Assembly (NCBI RefSeq): GCF_031143425.1
Contig: NC_090447.1
Span: 30,346,238 to 30,410,237, forward strand
Origin: Pleurodeles waltl
Lineage: Eukaryota; Chordata; Amphibia; Caudata; Salamandridae
Reading direction: 5' to 3'
Length of the DNA stretch: 64,000 nucleotides
Numbering within the stretch: position 1 is the stretch's first letter; each line of letters begins with the position of its first letter. Shown in pieces: positions 42,601 to 53,500 of this stretch. The notes below the pieces were generated by a model, which was not told where the DNA came from, did not search any database, and saw nothing but the letters and a program-made list of their open reading frames with translations. The translations under genes and the position numbers were made by a program.

Positions 42601-44865
42601 GTGCCCACAAGTCACCCCAGCAGGGAGCCCTTTCTGTGTCCACAGGTCAGCCCCAGCGGGGAGCCCTGGGTGGCACTTTCTGTGTTCAGAGGTCAGCACC
42701 AGCAGGGAGCCCTTTCTGTGTCCACAGGTCAGCCCCAGCGGGGAGCCCTGGGTGGCACTTTCTGTGTTCAGAGGTCAGCAGCAGCAGGTAGCCCTTTCTG
42801 TGCCCACAGGTCAGCCCCAGCGGGGAGCCCTGGGTGGCCCTTTCTGTGCCCACAGGTCAGCACCAGCAGGGAGCCCTTTCTGTGCCCACAGGTCAGCACC
42901 AGCGGGGAGCCCTTTCTGTGCTCACAGGTCAGCCGCAGCGGGGAGCCCTTTCTGTGTCCACAGGTCAGCCCCAGCGGGGAGCCCTTTCTGTGTCCACAGG
43001 TCAGCCCCAGCGGGGAGCCCTTTCTGTGCTCACAGGTCAGCCGCAGCGGGGAGCCCTTTCTGTGCTCACAGGTCACCCCAGCGGGGAGCCCTTTCTGTGT
43101 CCACAGGTCAGCCCCAGCGGGGAGCCCTTTCTGTGTCCACAAGTCAGCCCCAGCGGGGAGCCCTTTCTGTGCCCGTAGGTCAGCCCCAGCGGGGGAGCCC
43201 TTTCTGTGCCCACAGGTCAGCTCCAGCGGGGAGCCCTTTCTGTGTCCACAGGTCAGCCCCAGCGGCAGCCCTTTCTGTGCCCACAAGTCACCCCAGCAGG
43301 GAGCCCTTTCTGTGTCCACAGGTCAGCCCCAGCGGGGAGCCCTGGGTGGCACTTTCTGTGTTCAGAGGTCAGCACCAGCAGGGAGCCCTTTCTGTGCCCA
43401 CAGGTCAGCCCCAGCGGGGAGCCCTGGGTGGCACTTTCTGTGTTCAGAGGTCAGCACCAGCAGGGAGCCCTTTCTGTGCCCACAGGTCAGCCCCAGCGGG
43501 GAGCCCTGGGTGGCCCTTTCTGTGCCCACAGGTCAGCACCAGCGGGGAGCCCTTTCTGTGCCCACAGGTCAGCACCAGCGGGGAGCCCTTTCTGTGCTCA
43601 CAGGTCAGCCGCAGCGGGGAGCCCTTTCTGTGCTCACAGGTCAGCCCCAGCGGGGAGCCCTTTCTGTGCTCACAGGTCAGCCGCAGCGGGGAGCCCTTTC
43701 TGTGCTCACAGGTCACCCCAGCGGGGAGCCCTTTCTGTGTCCACAGGTCAGCCCCAGCGGGGAGCCCTTTCTGTGTCCACAGGTCAGCACCAGCGGGGAG
43801 CCCTTTCTGTGTCCACAAGTCACCCCAGCAGGGAGCCCTTTCTGTGCCCACAGGTCACCCCAGCGGGAGCCCTTTCTGTGCCCACAGGTCACCCCAGCGG
43901 GGAGCCCTTTCTGTGCCCACAGGTCAGCCCCAGCGGGAGCCCTTTCTGTGCCCACAGGTCAGTCACAGGTCAGCCCCAGCGGGGAGCCCTTTCTGTGCCC
44001 ACAAGTCACCCCAGCAGGGAGCCCTTTCTGTGCAGACAGATCAGCCCCAGCAGGGAGCCCTGGGTGGCCCTTTCTGTGTTCAGAGGTCAGCACCACAGGG
44101 AGCCCTTTCTGTGCCCACAGGTCACCCCAGCGGGGAGCCCTTTTTGTGTCCACAGGTCAGTCACAGGTCAGCCCCAGCGGGGAGCCCTTTCTGTGCCCAC
44201 AGGTCACTCCAGCGGGGAGCCCTTTCTGTGTCCACAGGTCAGCCCCAGCGGGAAGCCCTTTCTATGCCCACAGTCAGTCCCAGCGGGGAGCCCTTTCTGT
44301 GTCTACAGGTCAGCCCCAGCGGGGAGCCCTGGGTGGCCCTTTCTGTGTTCAGAGGTCAGCACCAGCAGGGAGCCCTTTCTGTGCCCACAGGTCAGCCCCA
44401 GCGGGGAGCCCTGGGTGGCCCTTTCTGTGTTCAGAGGTCAGCACCAGCAGGGAGCCCTTTCTGTGCCCACAGGTCAGCCCCAGCAGGGAGCCCTGGGTGG
44501 CCCTTTCTGTGCTCACAGGTCAGCCCCAGCGGGGAGCCCTTTCTGTGCCCACAGGTCACCCCAGCGGGGATCCCTTTCTGTGTCCACAGGTCAGCCCCAG
44601 CGGGGAGCCCTTTCTGTGCCCACAGTCAGTCCCAGCGGGGAGCCCTTTCTGTGCCCACAGTCAGTCCCAGCGGGGAGCCCTTTCTGTGCTCACAGGTCAG
44701 CCCCAGCGGGGAGCCCTTTCTGTGCCCACAGGTCACCCCAGCGGGGAGCCCTTTCTGTGCCCACAGGTCACCCCAGTGGGGAGCCCTTTCTGTGCTCACA
44801 GTCAGTCCCAGTGGGGAGCCCTTTCTGTGCCCACAGGTCAGTCCCTGGGTGACTGCATCTGTGCA
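36603..44865. repeat. ~36-bp minisatellite array, more than 200 units, 8.3 kb
   Basis: Head-to-tail units of basic length 36 bp (for example 36,669-36,704) with variants of 34-46 bp. The 46-bp form has an extra CTGGGTGGCA-type insertion. Every unit carries TTTCTGTG(C/T)CCACAGGTCA or the variant TTCAGAGGTCA, then CAGC(G/A)GGGAGCCC. The plus strand of the unit is nearly free of stop codons in all three frames, which gives frames of up to 2,740 codons. These begin at GTG and the unit has no ATG, so they are not called as genes. Long higher-order blocks recur almost unchanged (38,889-39,233, 41,256-41,600 and 42,834-43,178; offsets 2,367 and 1,578 bp). The array degrades at the 3' side from about 43,900. 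Confidence 0.95.
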
Positions 44866-45351
44866 GAGTGACTTGCCTCTGACCACAAGCATCTCCCCAC
44901 AGTCACTTGGATCACCCACACCTCAGCTGCAACACGCAGGAGCCAGGTTGTTGATGGGGGGAAGGGGTTGTTGGTGCTTAGCACCCAGGGGTGACAGAGA
45001 GAAGGCGGGGGGCGATGGGGTATAAAAACTGCACCTGCGGCGATGAAAAAAAGTGATTTAAATGAGTTTAAACTCAATCACCAGCTCCAGGAGAGAGGGA
45101 AGCTGCTGTCTGCGGGGCCTTCCTGGAGACAGCTGTGTGCGCCCCTCTGAAGGTGCGCGCCCTGGGCGTGGGCACAGCTGGACCATACCAAAGGCCGGCT
45201 CTGTTTGTTCATCAACAAGTGTCCTGATTTGTTTTGATCCCTTCAAAATGTTTGCTTTCATTACTTACCAGAATTATAAACAAGTATTTGCAATGCAATG
45301 GGTCTCGCGTTCGCTCGAGTTAGAGCTATTAGCGTTGTAAACTGCTAAGCA
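44866..45351. other. Spacer after the 36-bp array
   Basis: No gene seen. The minus strand of 45,261-45,058 and the plus strand of 45,062-45,340 are both open for under 100 codons without recognisable similarity. Confidence 0.45.
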
Positions 45352-45740
45352 GACTTTTCTTGCCACATAAACTAAAAATAAAAGTCTAAACAGTTTTACA
45401 TCAGTGAGCCCACGGCCGCGAAACAAACACACAAAAGGAAACAGAAGTTCGCTCGCAGTGCAACGTATCAGCAAAAGTGCAATTATCCATGTAACCGGCA
45501 AAAGTACAATTATCCATGTAACAGGGTCGATGTCATACAAAGCGCGTGACTACTACCCAGCGAGATCGCGCTGCCTACAAAACAAAGAGAAAAAGTAGTC
45601 CAGAAACCATGCTGAAAACATTCAGCCTCGCGGTGCGCTCGAGTCAGGGTAAACACCGGAAAAGGCATGACGTATGCATGCCTTCCACTAATGAAATCAA
45701 GCGAATTTTAAAAGGCAAGCCAACAAACCAACCAAAGTCA
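45352..45740 (+). repeat. Dispersed repeat copy B2, shared with 1,303-1,600
   Basis: Begins GACTTTTCTTGCCACATAAA. It contains GCAAAAGTGCAATTATCCA twice in a local duplication (around 45,473 and 45,499, the second with GTACAATT), then AACAGGGTCGATG and AAAGGCAAGCC. Same orientation as the copy near the window start. No coding capacity. Confidence 0.6.
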
Positions 45741-45984
45741 TGGGTGTGGTCACAAGCCCGTAGATAGATAACGTGCCTCACTTGGGTTTCCCTAACTGCT
45801 GATATACTTTGAAATATTTGTACAGTTACTTTATAGATATTCAAATGTTGCTTTTTAGGGGAAAAACTGGCCTCCTACAGCCTTTCCTTTCACACTATCT
45901 GTACCCCAGCAAGATTGTAAAATAGTTCACCTTATAAAATGCTCTAACTTTGCTGTTAAAGAAGGGAAAAAAAGACCAGGCTAT

Positions 45985-46488
45985 GGCCCTCAGTACAACC
46001 TTGGCGGGCAGCAGAGGCCGCCCGCCAAGGTTGGACTGCTGAGCGGCCACCTATGCAGCCGCAATCCCGCCAGCTGCATTACAACATCCCCGCTGGGTTT
46101 CCGCCCGCCGGCCCAGCGGGGATGTTGGCCATAACATTGGAGCCAGCTCCTAATGGAGCCGGCGGTGTTGCGGCCGTGCGATGGGCGCAGCTGCACCGTC
46201 GACCACGGTGGGGCTGTGGCTGGGGGCCCCTGCACTGCCCATGCCAAGCGCGTGGGCAGTGCAGGGGCCCCCAGGGGCCTCGCAACTCCCCTTCCCGCCA
46301 GCCTTTCCATGGTGGTCTCTACCGCCATGGACAGGCTGGCGGGAAGGGGAGTTGTAATCCCCTGGGCAAACCCCTGGGACAACCATGTCCGCAGTCGTAA
46401 TACAGCAGATTGTACCGCCAGCCTGTTGGCGGTACAATCGCCAAAACAGCCATGGCGGTCTTTGACCGCCAGGGTTGTAATGAGGCCC
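45985..46488. mobile_element. PIF/Harbinger-like MITE copy 2 (inverse orientation to copy 1)
   Basis: A 504-bp element with left TIR GGCCCTCAGTACAACC and right end whose reverse complement is GGGCCTCATTACAACC, flanked by TAT (45,982-45,984 and 46,489-46,491). The internal hairpins of copy 1 occur here in reverse order. They include a TTGGCGGGC/GCCCGCCAA terminal hairpin, a CATCCCCGCTGGG/CCCAGCGGGGATG pair, the GGGGGCCCCTGC hairpin (about 46,215-46,273) and the CCCCTTCCCGCCAGCC/GGCTGGCGGGAAGGGG palindrome (about 46,288-46,350). No transposase. It is non-autonomous, so a partner must supply transposase. Confidence 0.75.
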
Positions 46489-47199
46489 TATGTGTTAAAG
46501 AAGCAGCAACAGCCAGAAGACATTGCCTGACTTTTCCCTCTGTCTTTGAATATGTCAACATAAAAATAACATTTAAAGGCACCTTTATTGCTCATTCACC
46601 TTCTGAACTCCAGCATGTTTATCTTGGGGGTGCTGCAGCATCCCCTGCAGCCCTACGTCCAGGACCTGTGAGCGTGTGAGAGACTAGAGTGGTGCTCCTA
46701 TCTGGCCGTGGATCTCAAGACTTGGTGGTGGGATGGAGGCCTTCTACACTGTAAAGCTTGTGGGTCTGGGAGAAGAAGAAGAGCTCAGAGAGAGGACAGA
46801 GAGAGAAGAGACTGCATAGTCCGCATTAGGGTCTCAGTCTAGAATATGGTGAGGATCAGGACAAGACCTGCAAGGATGGATTACATTATGGTCCCTCAGG
46901 ATACCACCTGCATGTGGCAGATCTCTCCAAGCTTGGGTGCATGCCCTTTGTGGTATCAAGTGTCTTTGTTTGGGTAGTTTTCTGACAGTGCAGGTGTGGA
47001 TTTGTTCCAGTGAGTTCTGCAATAGGCAGCAGGGCTATAAGTTATTTTTATAATCAGGACTGCCAAGAGGTTAGTTACTTATCCAGCCTGCTCTGGTACG
47101 GCCGGCAATTGTAAGCTCCAGTAGTGGTGATTTTGGTGACCTTTGGGCACCATTGTCAACCGGTCTGTATTGATTGCATTGATAGATAGAGTCCAGTTG
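46489..47199. other. Spacer, possibly LINE 3' flank, no recognised gene
   Basis: No open frame of interest. It lies downstream (in LINE orientation) of the decayed reverse transcriptase and may include its 3' untranslated region. It also holds a purine-rich stretch near 46,765-46,815. Confidence 0.4.
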
Positions 47200-47689
47200 T
47201 GGTGTGCCTCTGACTTATGGGCACTCTCGGGCAGAGTGTTCTGTTCTAGAATCAAATGTTCCCCAGTTCTGCTGTGAAGCAGTCTGAGTTTCCTGTGACT
47301 TTATCTTGGGAACAGCGAGTTCTTGATTCTTTACTAAACTTTAGATGGTCTTGTATGTTTCGGATCTTGGCGGGTGGGCAGTTCCCAGGGTTTACCACCT
47401 GAACTGAGAATGCTTTTTCTACCAATGGTGGTCTTCTGATAGTGAAGAACACTGAATGATTGTGGTTCAAGTCTTGAGTGTTCTGGAAATAACTTTGGGA
47501 TTTCACTTGTAGGAAAGTGCATCCCTGTCCGTTGAATGGCTCTGTGAATGGTGCTAAGTGCCTCGAAGGCAGAGAGTTTGGCTATGGGTAACCAGTATAG
47601 CGCTTGAAGTACTGGTGTCATATTCCCTTGGGTGCAGGTGTAGAAACACTCTTGCAGAAGCGGGTTGAATCCTTTGTAGGTTTTTTGCA

Positions 47690-47885
47690 GTTTTATAAAA
47701 CACAGACTCGACTCAATGGTATTGGAGGGCTTTACATGAGCACCAGTTACATTACACAAGACAAGGCTCGGGCGATTAAGTGATTTCCCCAGAATTACAG
47801 GATGTTGAGTCGATGCCTAGACAGAAATCTGGTTCTCCGGTTCCAAAGTGGTCACCTCTGGCCGTAATGTCACCCCTGGCCGTAA
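47690..47885 (-). mobile_element. tRNA-derived SINE copy 3, inside the LINE
   Basis: The reverse complement carries TCGACTCAACATCCTGTAAT, AAATCACTTAAT and GTAATGTAACTGGTGCTCAT, the same body as copies 1 and 2. The tRNA-like head is degenerate. A local duplication of GGCCGTAATGTCAC occurs at its 5' end (47,859-47,891). Confidence 0.7.
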
Positions 47886-47948
47886 TGTCACAACTTCTCC
47901 TTTTGAATGGAAGCCCCAAGGGACCAAACAGTGGTATTATTAGACTTT

Positions 47949-48118
47949 GGGCCTGATTTAGAGTTTGGGGGATGGGTTTCTGCATCACAAACATGACGGA
48001 TATTCCGTCCACTGTATTTCGGTAGCCATGGGATATAATGGAATTGTGATACGCCGGACAGGATATCCGTCACGTTTGTGACGGACTAACTCCAACCTTC
48101 AAACTCTAAATCAGGCCC
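47949..48118. mobile_element. 170-bp MITE with 19-bp perfect terminal inverted repeats
   Basis: Ends are GGGCCTGATTTAGAGTTTG and its exact reverse complement. It is flanked by TTT on both sides (47,946-47,948 and 48,119-48,121), consistent with a 3-bp duplication. Internal inverted segments (ATCACAAACATGACGGATAT against ATATCCGTCACGTTTGTGA) make the element almost wholly self-complementary. It is inserted in the decayed LINE. The superfamily is uncertain. Confidence 0.75.
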
Positions 48119-48620
48119 TTTGTGTGTCTCTGAAACAGGAGGAGCTCATTTTAGAACATTCCCTGTGTTCCAAGCTGTTCTAGACTCCGCAGCAGTGCTT
48201 GATGATGGGCGGCATCCAAGGCAGCTGATAGGTCCAAGAGCAATAATGCTGCTGCCCAGCTTTTGTCCACTGTTAATTTCAGGTTGTCCCAGATGAACAC
48301 ATATGCTGACTCCATGTCTTTGTCTAGCCGGACCTGGATTGGTGGTCCAGGAGTAGATTACCTCAACAGAGTTAGAGATCTGGGACAAAGCCATTCTTGG
48401 TATCAGCTTTCCCAGGGATGGTCCATTGGAGATGGGTCTGTAGCTGAAAGGGCTGGAAAGGTTGAGGTTCTTTTAATTGACTAGTGGCGAGTTGTAGGAG
48501 GTCTTCAGTTCAAGTGGAATGGTTTCCATGTTCAGGGAATGTTCTGTCCTGGAATGCTGGGGTGGGGGTGAGGGGTATCTCCCAGGGATCCAGTTGGGTT
48601 ACTTGATTTGATTAACTCAA

Positions 48621-50563
48621 TATATTCAGCGGCGAATAATTGTCTGACGAAGGTTAGCGATTGTTGCTTTTTCTTATTATTGTTTCTGAAACTATCCATG
48701 ATACGGTGTTGCTCCTTTTATTCCTAAGGCAGTCGTCTTACCTCTTTATATTGAGGATACGCTTGATGAAAATTCCAACACAAAAAGCTTTTGATTGCAT
48801 TGTCTTGGAGGTGGTGCGGTTTGGGTGGCAGTGCTCTGCCAGGATCGGGTGTAGTTCTTTTGAGGGTCCTCCTGCATTGGCTGGTTGTGTCCACTTACTA
48901 CTGCAGCCTCTCGGCAGTGGTGCCTGTTGCTTGGGATGTAGAAGATGTTTTTTTTCATTTGTGTCATTTGGCTTTATCCATTTGTCTTGAGGCGCATCAA
49001 ATTCTGTTTCCAGATTCTTTTCATCTTTAATCCAGAGGCTCCTTTTACTGTGTTTACTTCCTTTGGATGTCTTCAATGTTATTTCCGTCGGTAAACCAGT
49101 TGTGGAACCCAGCCCCTACTTTTAGCTATTTTGGGGTGAGGTCTTGGTGAGGTAGTTTATTTCATTGTCTGTCACTTTTTTACTACACAGGCCCCCTCTT
49201 TTGATGCCTTTTGGCCGAGAGGCCAATGCTGAAGGAGTAGACATGTTGAACATGTCACATCATTGAGAAATGTCCTGTTCCAATGGTCTGTCTAGAGAGG
49301 TAAAACTTACATCCATGTGTCTTGTGAGTGTGTTGGCCCCCTTACAAGTTGCTGAAGTTGAGGACATCAAGCTTTGATGTCCTGGGTCTTGCTTGTGTAA
49401 GATCCTGATGGCCAAAGGAATACTTATGTTCCTTCGGATCCGTAAATTAGTGTGGTTTAGTGTGTTCTCTCTGACAACATTTATTATCTTTGGTGTTTGG
49501 TCACAAGGTGGATGGTTTCTATAGTGTGGCCAATGTGGGAAGACTTTCGTTGCAGGGCAGGATGTTTGAAGACGTTGTAGAAGTAGGGTTTCACAAGCAC
49601 GGATGATGTGAAGAGTTCACAACTACACGCAGCAGCCTTTGCAGGTAGAGGGAAGGGAAGGATTCTGGCAAAGATCATCTCTGAACCTCACACACAAAAC
49701 TTCAGAGCTTCCCACACAAAGCCACACTTTAAACCCACACTGTACCAACCATGCACAACAAGTGGGATAGACTCTTACCTGACTGTCCAAGAGAGGACTC
49801 TAGACCACCATAGGGGTACGAAGCGCTATACAACCGCTACTGTTCAGCCGGCACCTTGGCCCTGTGAAGGACCATGTGTAACACAAGACCAGCTTTACTT
49901 TCCATCTACCATCAGTAGACTCAAGTGGCACAGCATGTCTGTAATTGAAAAGTACTGGCATTGGTTTACCTGAACCCCAATCCTGACACGAAGCTGGGGT
50001 TAAACTTGAATTCCAGCTGAATATTGTTCCATTTCTGAAGGAACTGCTACGTCTGGAGGATTATCCAGCAGAGCCCTCCACCGCACTGACCCTCTCATTG
50101 GAGGAAAATGCTCTGGAGAATTCTTACCTGAACTGAGCACAAGTCAGAGGACTTCCAGTACCACCAAAATCTGAATCAGGCCTATAGTGTCTCGAAGCTG
50201 CTGCCCAGCAGCACTAGACGGGCAGATCAGATCCACTTTGGTGGCAAGAAGTGCAATATGGATATACACACTTACTCTGCTGCCATCAAACTGCGCCTCT
50301 CAGGCTCCATATTTTCAATCAGAGACATAAGATTAATAAATTATGATTCAAGTTTTAGAAATTCTGCTCTAAGGGTGGATTATATTGAAGTTTTATCAAA
50401 ATCATATATTTTCTTTTCCAACGTTTGTTTGTACTTTGACTGTTAGTTAAAAACCATGGGAATCAGGCATTTCATTGTCTTTTTGTAACAAGCAGGAAGT
50501 CTGTCGGGTTGGATTGACTACAATAATATGATTGGCACAAGCCACTAATCAATATAGGGCCAA
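48621..50563. other. About 1.9 kb without a recognised gene
   Basis: The part up to about 49,080 may be further LINE sequence on the minus strand (a 112-codon Lys-rich open frame, 49,076-48,738) but no diagnostic motif is seen. The rest has only short frames. Confidence 0.4.
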
Positions 50564-53500
50564 ATATACACAGTGAAGTAGGTGTTAGACCCCAGGGGGG
50601 GACCGCTACTGCCATGACAAGGCCCTGTGATGCTGCTGACACAGGGTCACACACTAGAGTAGGTGTCAGACCCCAGGGGGTGACTGCTACTGCTATGACA
50701 AGGCCCCTGTGATGCTGCTGAGACAGGGTCACACACTAGAGTAGGCGTCAGACTCCAGGGGGTGACTGCTACTGCCATGACAAGGCCCCTGTGATGCTGC
50801 TGACCCAGGGTCACACACTAGAGTAGGAGTCAGACTCCAGGGGGGGTGAGTGCTACAGCCATGACAAGGCCCCTGTGATGCTGCTGACACAGGGTCAGAC
50901 ACTAGAGTAGGTGTCAGACTCCAGGGGGTGACTGCTACTGCCATGACAAACGCCTGTGATGCTGCTGACACAGTGTCACACACTAGAGTAGGTGTCAGAC
51001 ACCAAGGGTGACTGCTTCTGCCATGACAAGGCCCTGTGATGCTGCAGACACAGTGTCACACACTAGAGTAGGTGTCAGACTCCAGGGGGTGACTCCTACT
51101 GCCATGACAAGGGCCTGTGATGCTGCTGACACAGGGTCACACATAGAGTAGGTGTCAGACTCCAGGGGGTGACTGCTACTGCCATGACAAGGCCTTGTGA
51201 TGCTGCCGACACAGGGTCACATACAAGAGTAGGTGTCAGACCCCAGGGGGTGACTGCTACTGCCATGACAAGGCTCCTGTGATGCTGCTGACACAGGGTC
51301 ACCTACTAGAGTAGGTGTCAGACTCCGGGGGTGACTGCTACTGCTATGACAAGGCCCCTGTGATGCTGCTGAGACAGGGTCACACACTAGAGTAGGCGTC
51401 AGACTCCAGGGGGTGACTGCTACTGCCATGACAAGGCCCCTATGATGCTGCTGACCCAGGGTCACACACTAGAGTAGGAGTCAGACTCCAGGGGGGGTGA
51501 GTGCTACAGCCATGACAAGGCCCCTGTGATGCTGCTGACACAGGGTCAAACACTAGAGTAGGTGTCAGACTCCAGGGGGTGACTGCTACTGCCATGACAA
51601 AGCCCTGTGATGCTGCTGACACAGTGTCACACACTAGAGTAGGTGTCAGACACCAAGGGTGACTGCTTCTGCCATGACAAGGCCCTGTGATGCTGCAGAC
51701 ACAATGTCACACACTAGAGTAGGCATCAGACTCCAGGGGTGACTGCTACTGCCATGACAAGGCCCTGTGATGCTGCAGACACAATGTCACACACTAGAGT
51801 AGGCGTCAGACTCCAGGGGTGACTGCTACTGCCATGACAAGGCCTGTGATGCTGCAGACACAGTGTCACACATAGATTAGGTGTCATACTTCAGGGGGTG
51901 ACTGCTACTGCCATGACAAGGCCCTGTGATGCTGCAGACACAGTGTCACACACTAGATGAGGTGTCAGACCCCAGGCGGTGAGTGCTACAGCCATGACAA
52001 GGCCCCTGTGATGCTGCTGACACAGGGTCACACACTAGAGTAGGCGTCAGACTCCAGGGGGTGACTCCTACTGCCATGACAAGGGCCTGTGATGCTGCAG
52101 ACGCAGTGTCACACATAGAGTAGGCGTCAGACTCCGGGGGTGACTGCTACTGCTATGACAAGGCCCCTGTGATGCTGCCGACACAGTGTCACACACTAGA
52201 GTAGGAGTCAGACTCCAGGGGGGTGAGTGCAACAGCCATGACAAGGCCCTGTGATGCTGCAGACACAGTGTCACACACTAGATTAGGTGTCAGACTCCAG
52301 GGAGTGACTGCTACTGCCATGACAAGGCCCCTGTGATGCATCTGATACAGTGTCACACATAGAGTAGGCGTCAGACTCCAGGGGGTGACTGCTACTGCCA
52401 TGACAAGGCCCCTGTGATGCTGCCGACACAGTGTCACACACTAGAGTAGGCGTCAGACTCCAGGGAGTGACTGCTACTGCCATGACAAGGCCCCTGTGAT
52501 GCTGCTGATACAGTGTCACACATAGAGTAGGCGTCAGACTCCAGGGGGTGACTGCTACGACGAGGCCCCTGTGATGCTGCAGACACAGTGTCACACTAAA
52601 GTAGGCGTCAGACTCCAGGGAGTGACTGCTACTGCCATGACAAGGCCCCTGTGATGCTGCAGACACAGGGTCACACACTAGAGTAGGCGTCAGACTCCAG
52701 AGGGTGACTGCTACTGCCATGACAAGGCCCCTGTGATGCTGCAGACACAGGGTCACACACTAGAGTAAGTGTCAGACCCCAGGGGGGTGAGTGCTACAGC
52801 CATGACAAGGCCCCTGTGATGCTGCTGACACAGGGTCAGACACTAGAGTAGGTGTCAGACCCCAGGCGGTGAGTGCTACAGCCATGACAAGGCCCCTGTG
52901 ATGCTGCTGACACAGGGTCACACACTAGAGTAGGCGTCAGACTCCAGGGGGTGACTCCTACTGCCATGACAAGGGCCTGTGATGCTGCAGACGCAGTGTC
53001 ACACATAGAGTAGGCGTCAGACTCCGGGGGTGACTGCTACTGCTATGACAAGGCCCCTGTGATGCTGCCGACACAGTGTCACACACTAGAGTAGGAGTCA
53101 GACTCCAGGGGGGTGAGTGCAACAGCCATGACAAGGCCCCTGTGATGCTGCTGACACAGGGTCACACACTAGAGTAGGTGTCAGACCCCAGGGGGTGACT
53201 GCTACTGCCATGACAAGGCCCTGTGCTGCTGCAGACACAGTGTCACACACTAGAGTAGGTGTCAGACCCCAGGGGGTGACTGCTACTGCCATGACAAGGC
53301 GCCTGTGATGCTGCTGACACAGTGTCACACACCAGAGTAGGTGTCAGACTCCAGGGGGTGACAGCTACTGCCATGACAAGGCCCCTGTGATGCTGCAGAC
53401 ACAGTGTCACACACTAGAGTAGGCATCAGACTCCAGGGGGGGGATTGCTACTGCCATGACAAGGCACCTGTGATGCTGCATACAGGGTCACATACTAGAG

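Larger units (their letters stand above)
47200..48620 (-). pseudogene. Decayed L2/CR1-type LINE reverse transcriptase fragment
   Basis: Minus-strand reading in several broken frames gives non-LTR reverse transcriptase landmarks in the right order. They are YRPISNGPSLGKL (about 48,442-48,403), then DLSAALDAAHH (48,234-48,202, the palm A-motif region with Ala for Phe). The C-terminal region follows, with LQALYWLPIAKLSAFEAL (about 47,630-47,575) and a Lys/Arg-rich end near 47,250. The RT catalytic FADD-type box is not seen; it would fall where other elements and deletions interrupt. A SINE (47,690-47,885) and a small MITE (47,949-48,118) are inserted inside. It is non-functional and old. Confidence 0.7.

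Noticed and set aside
36603..44865. CTCF-like cores (CACCAGCAGGGAGCCC) in the 36-bp array
   Set aside because: Only partial agreement with the CTCF core (key G replaced by A, end differs). I would not claim binding sites without occupancy data.
36649..45025. Two overlapping 2,740-codon open frames on the plus strand (36,649-44,871 and 36,803-45,025)
   Set aside because: They lie in different frames of the same minisatellite, start at GTG, and the repeat unit has no ATG. Openness is explained by a unit almost free of stop codons in all three plus frames.
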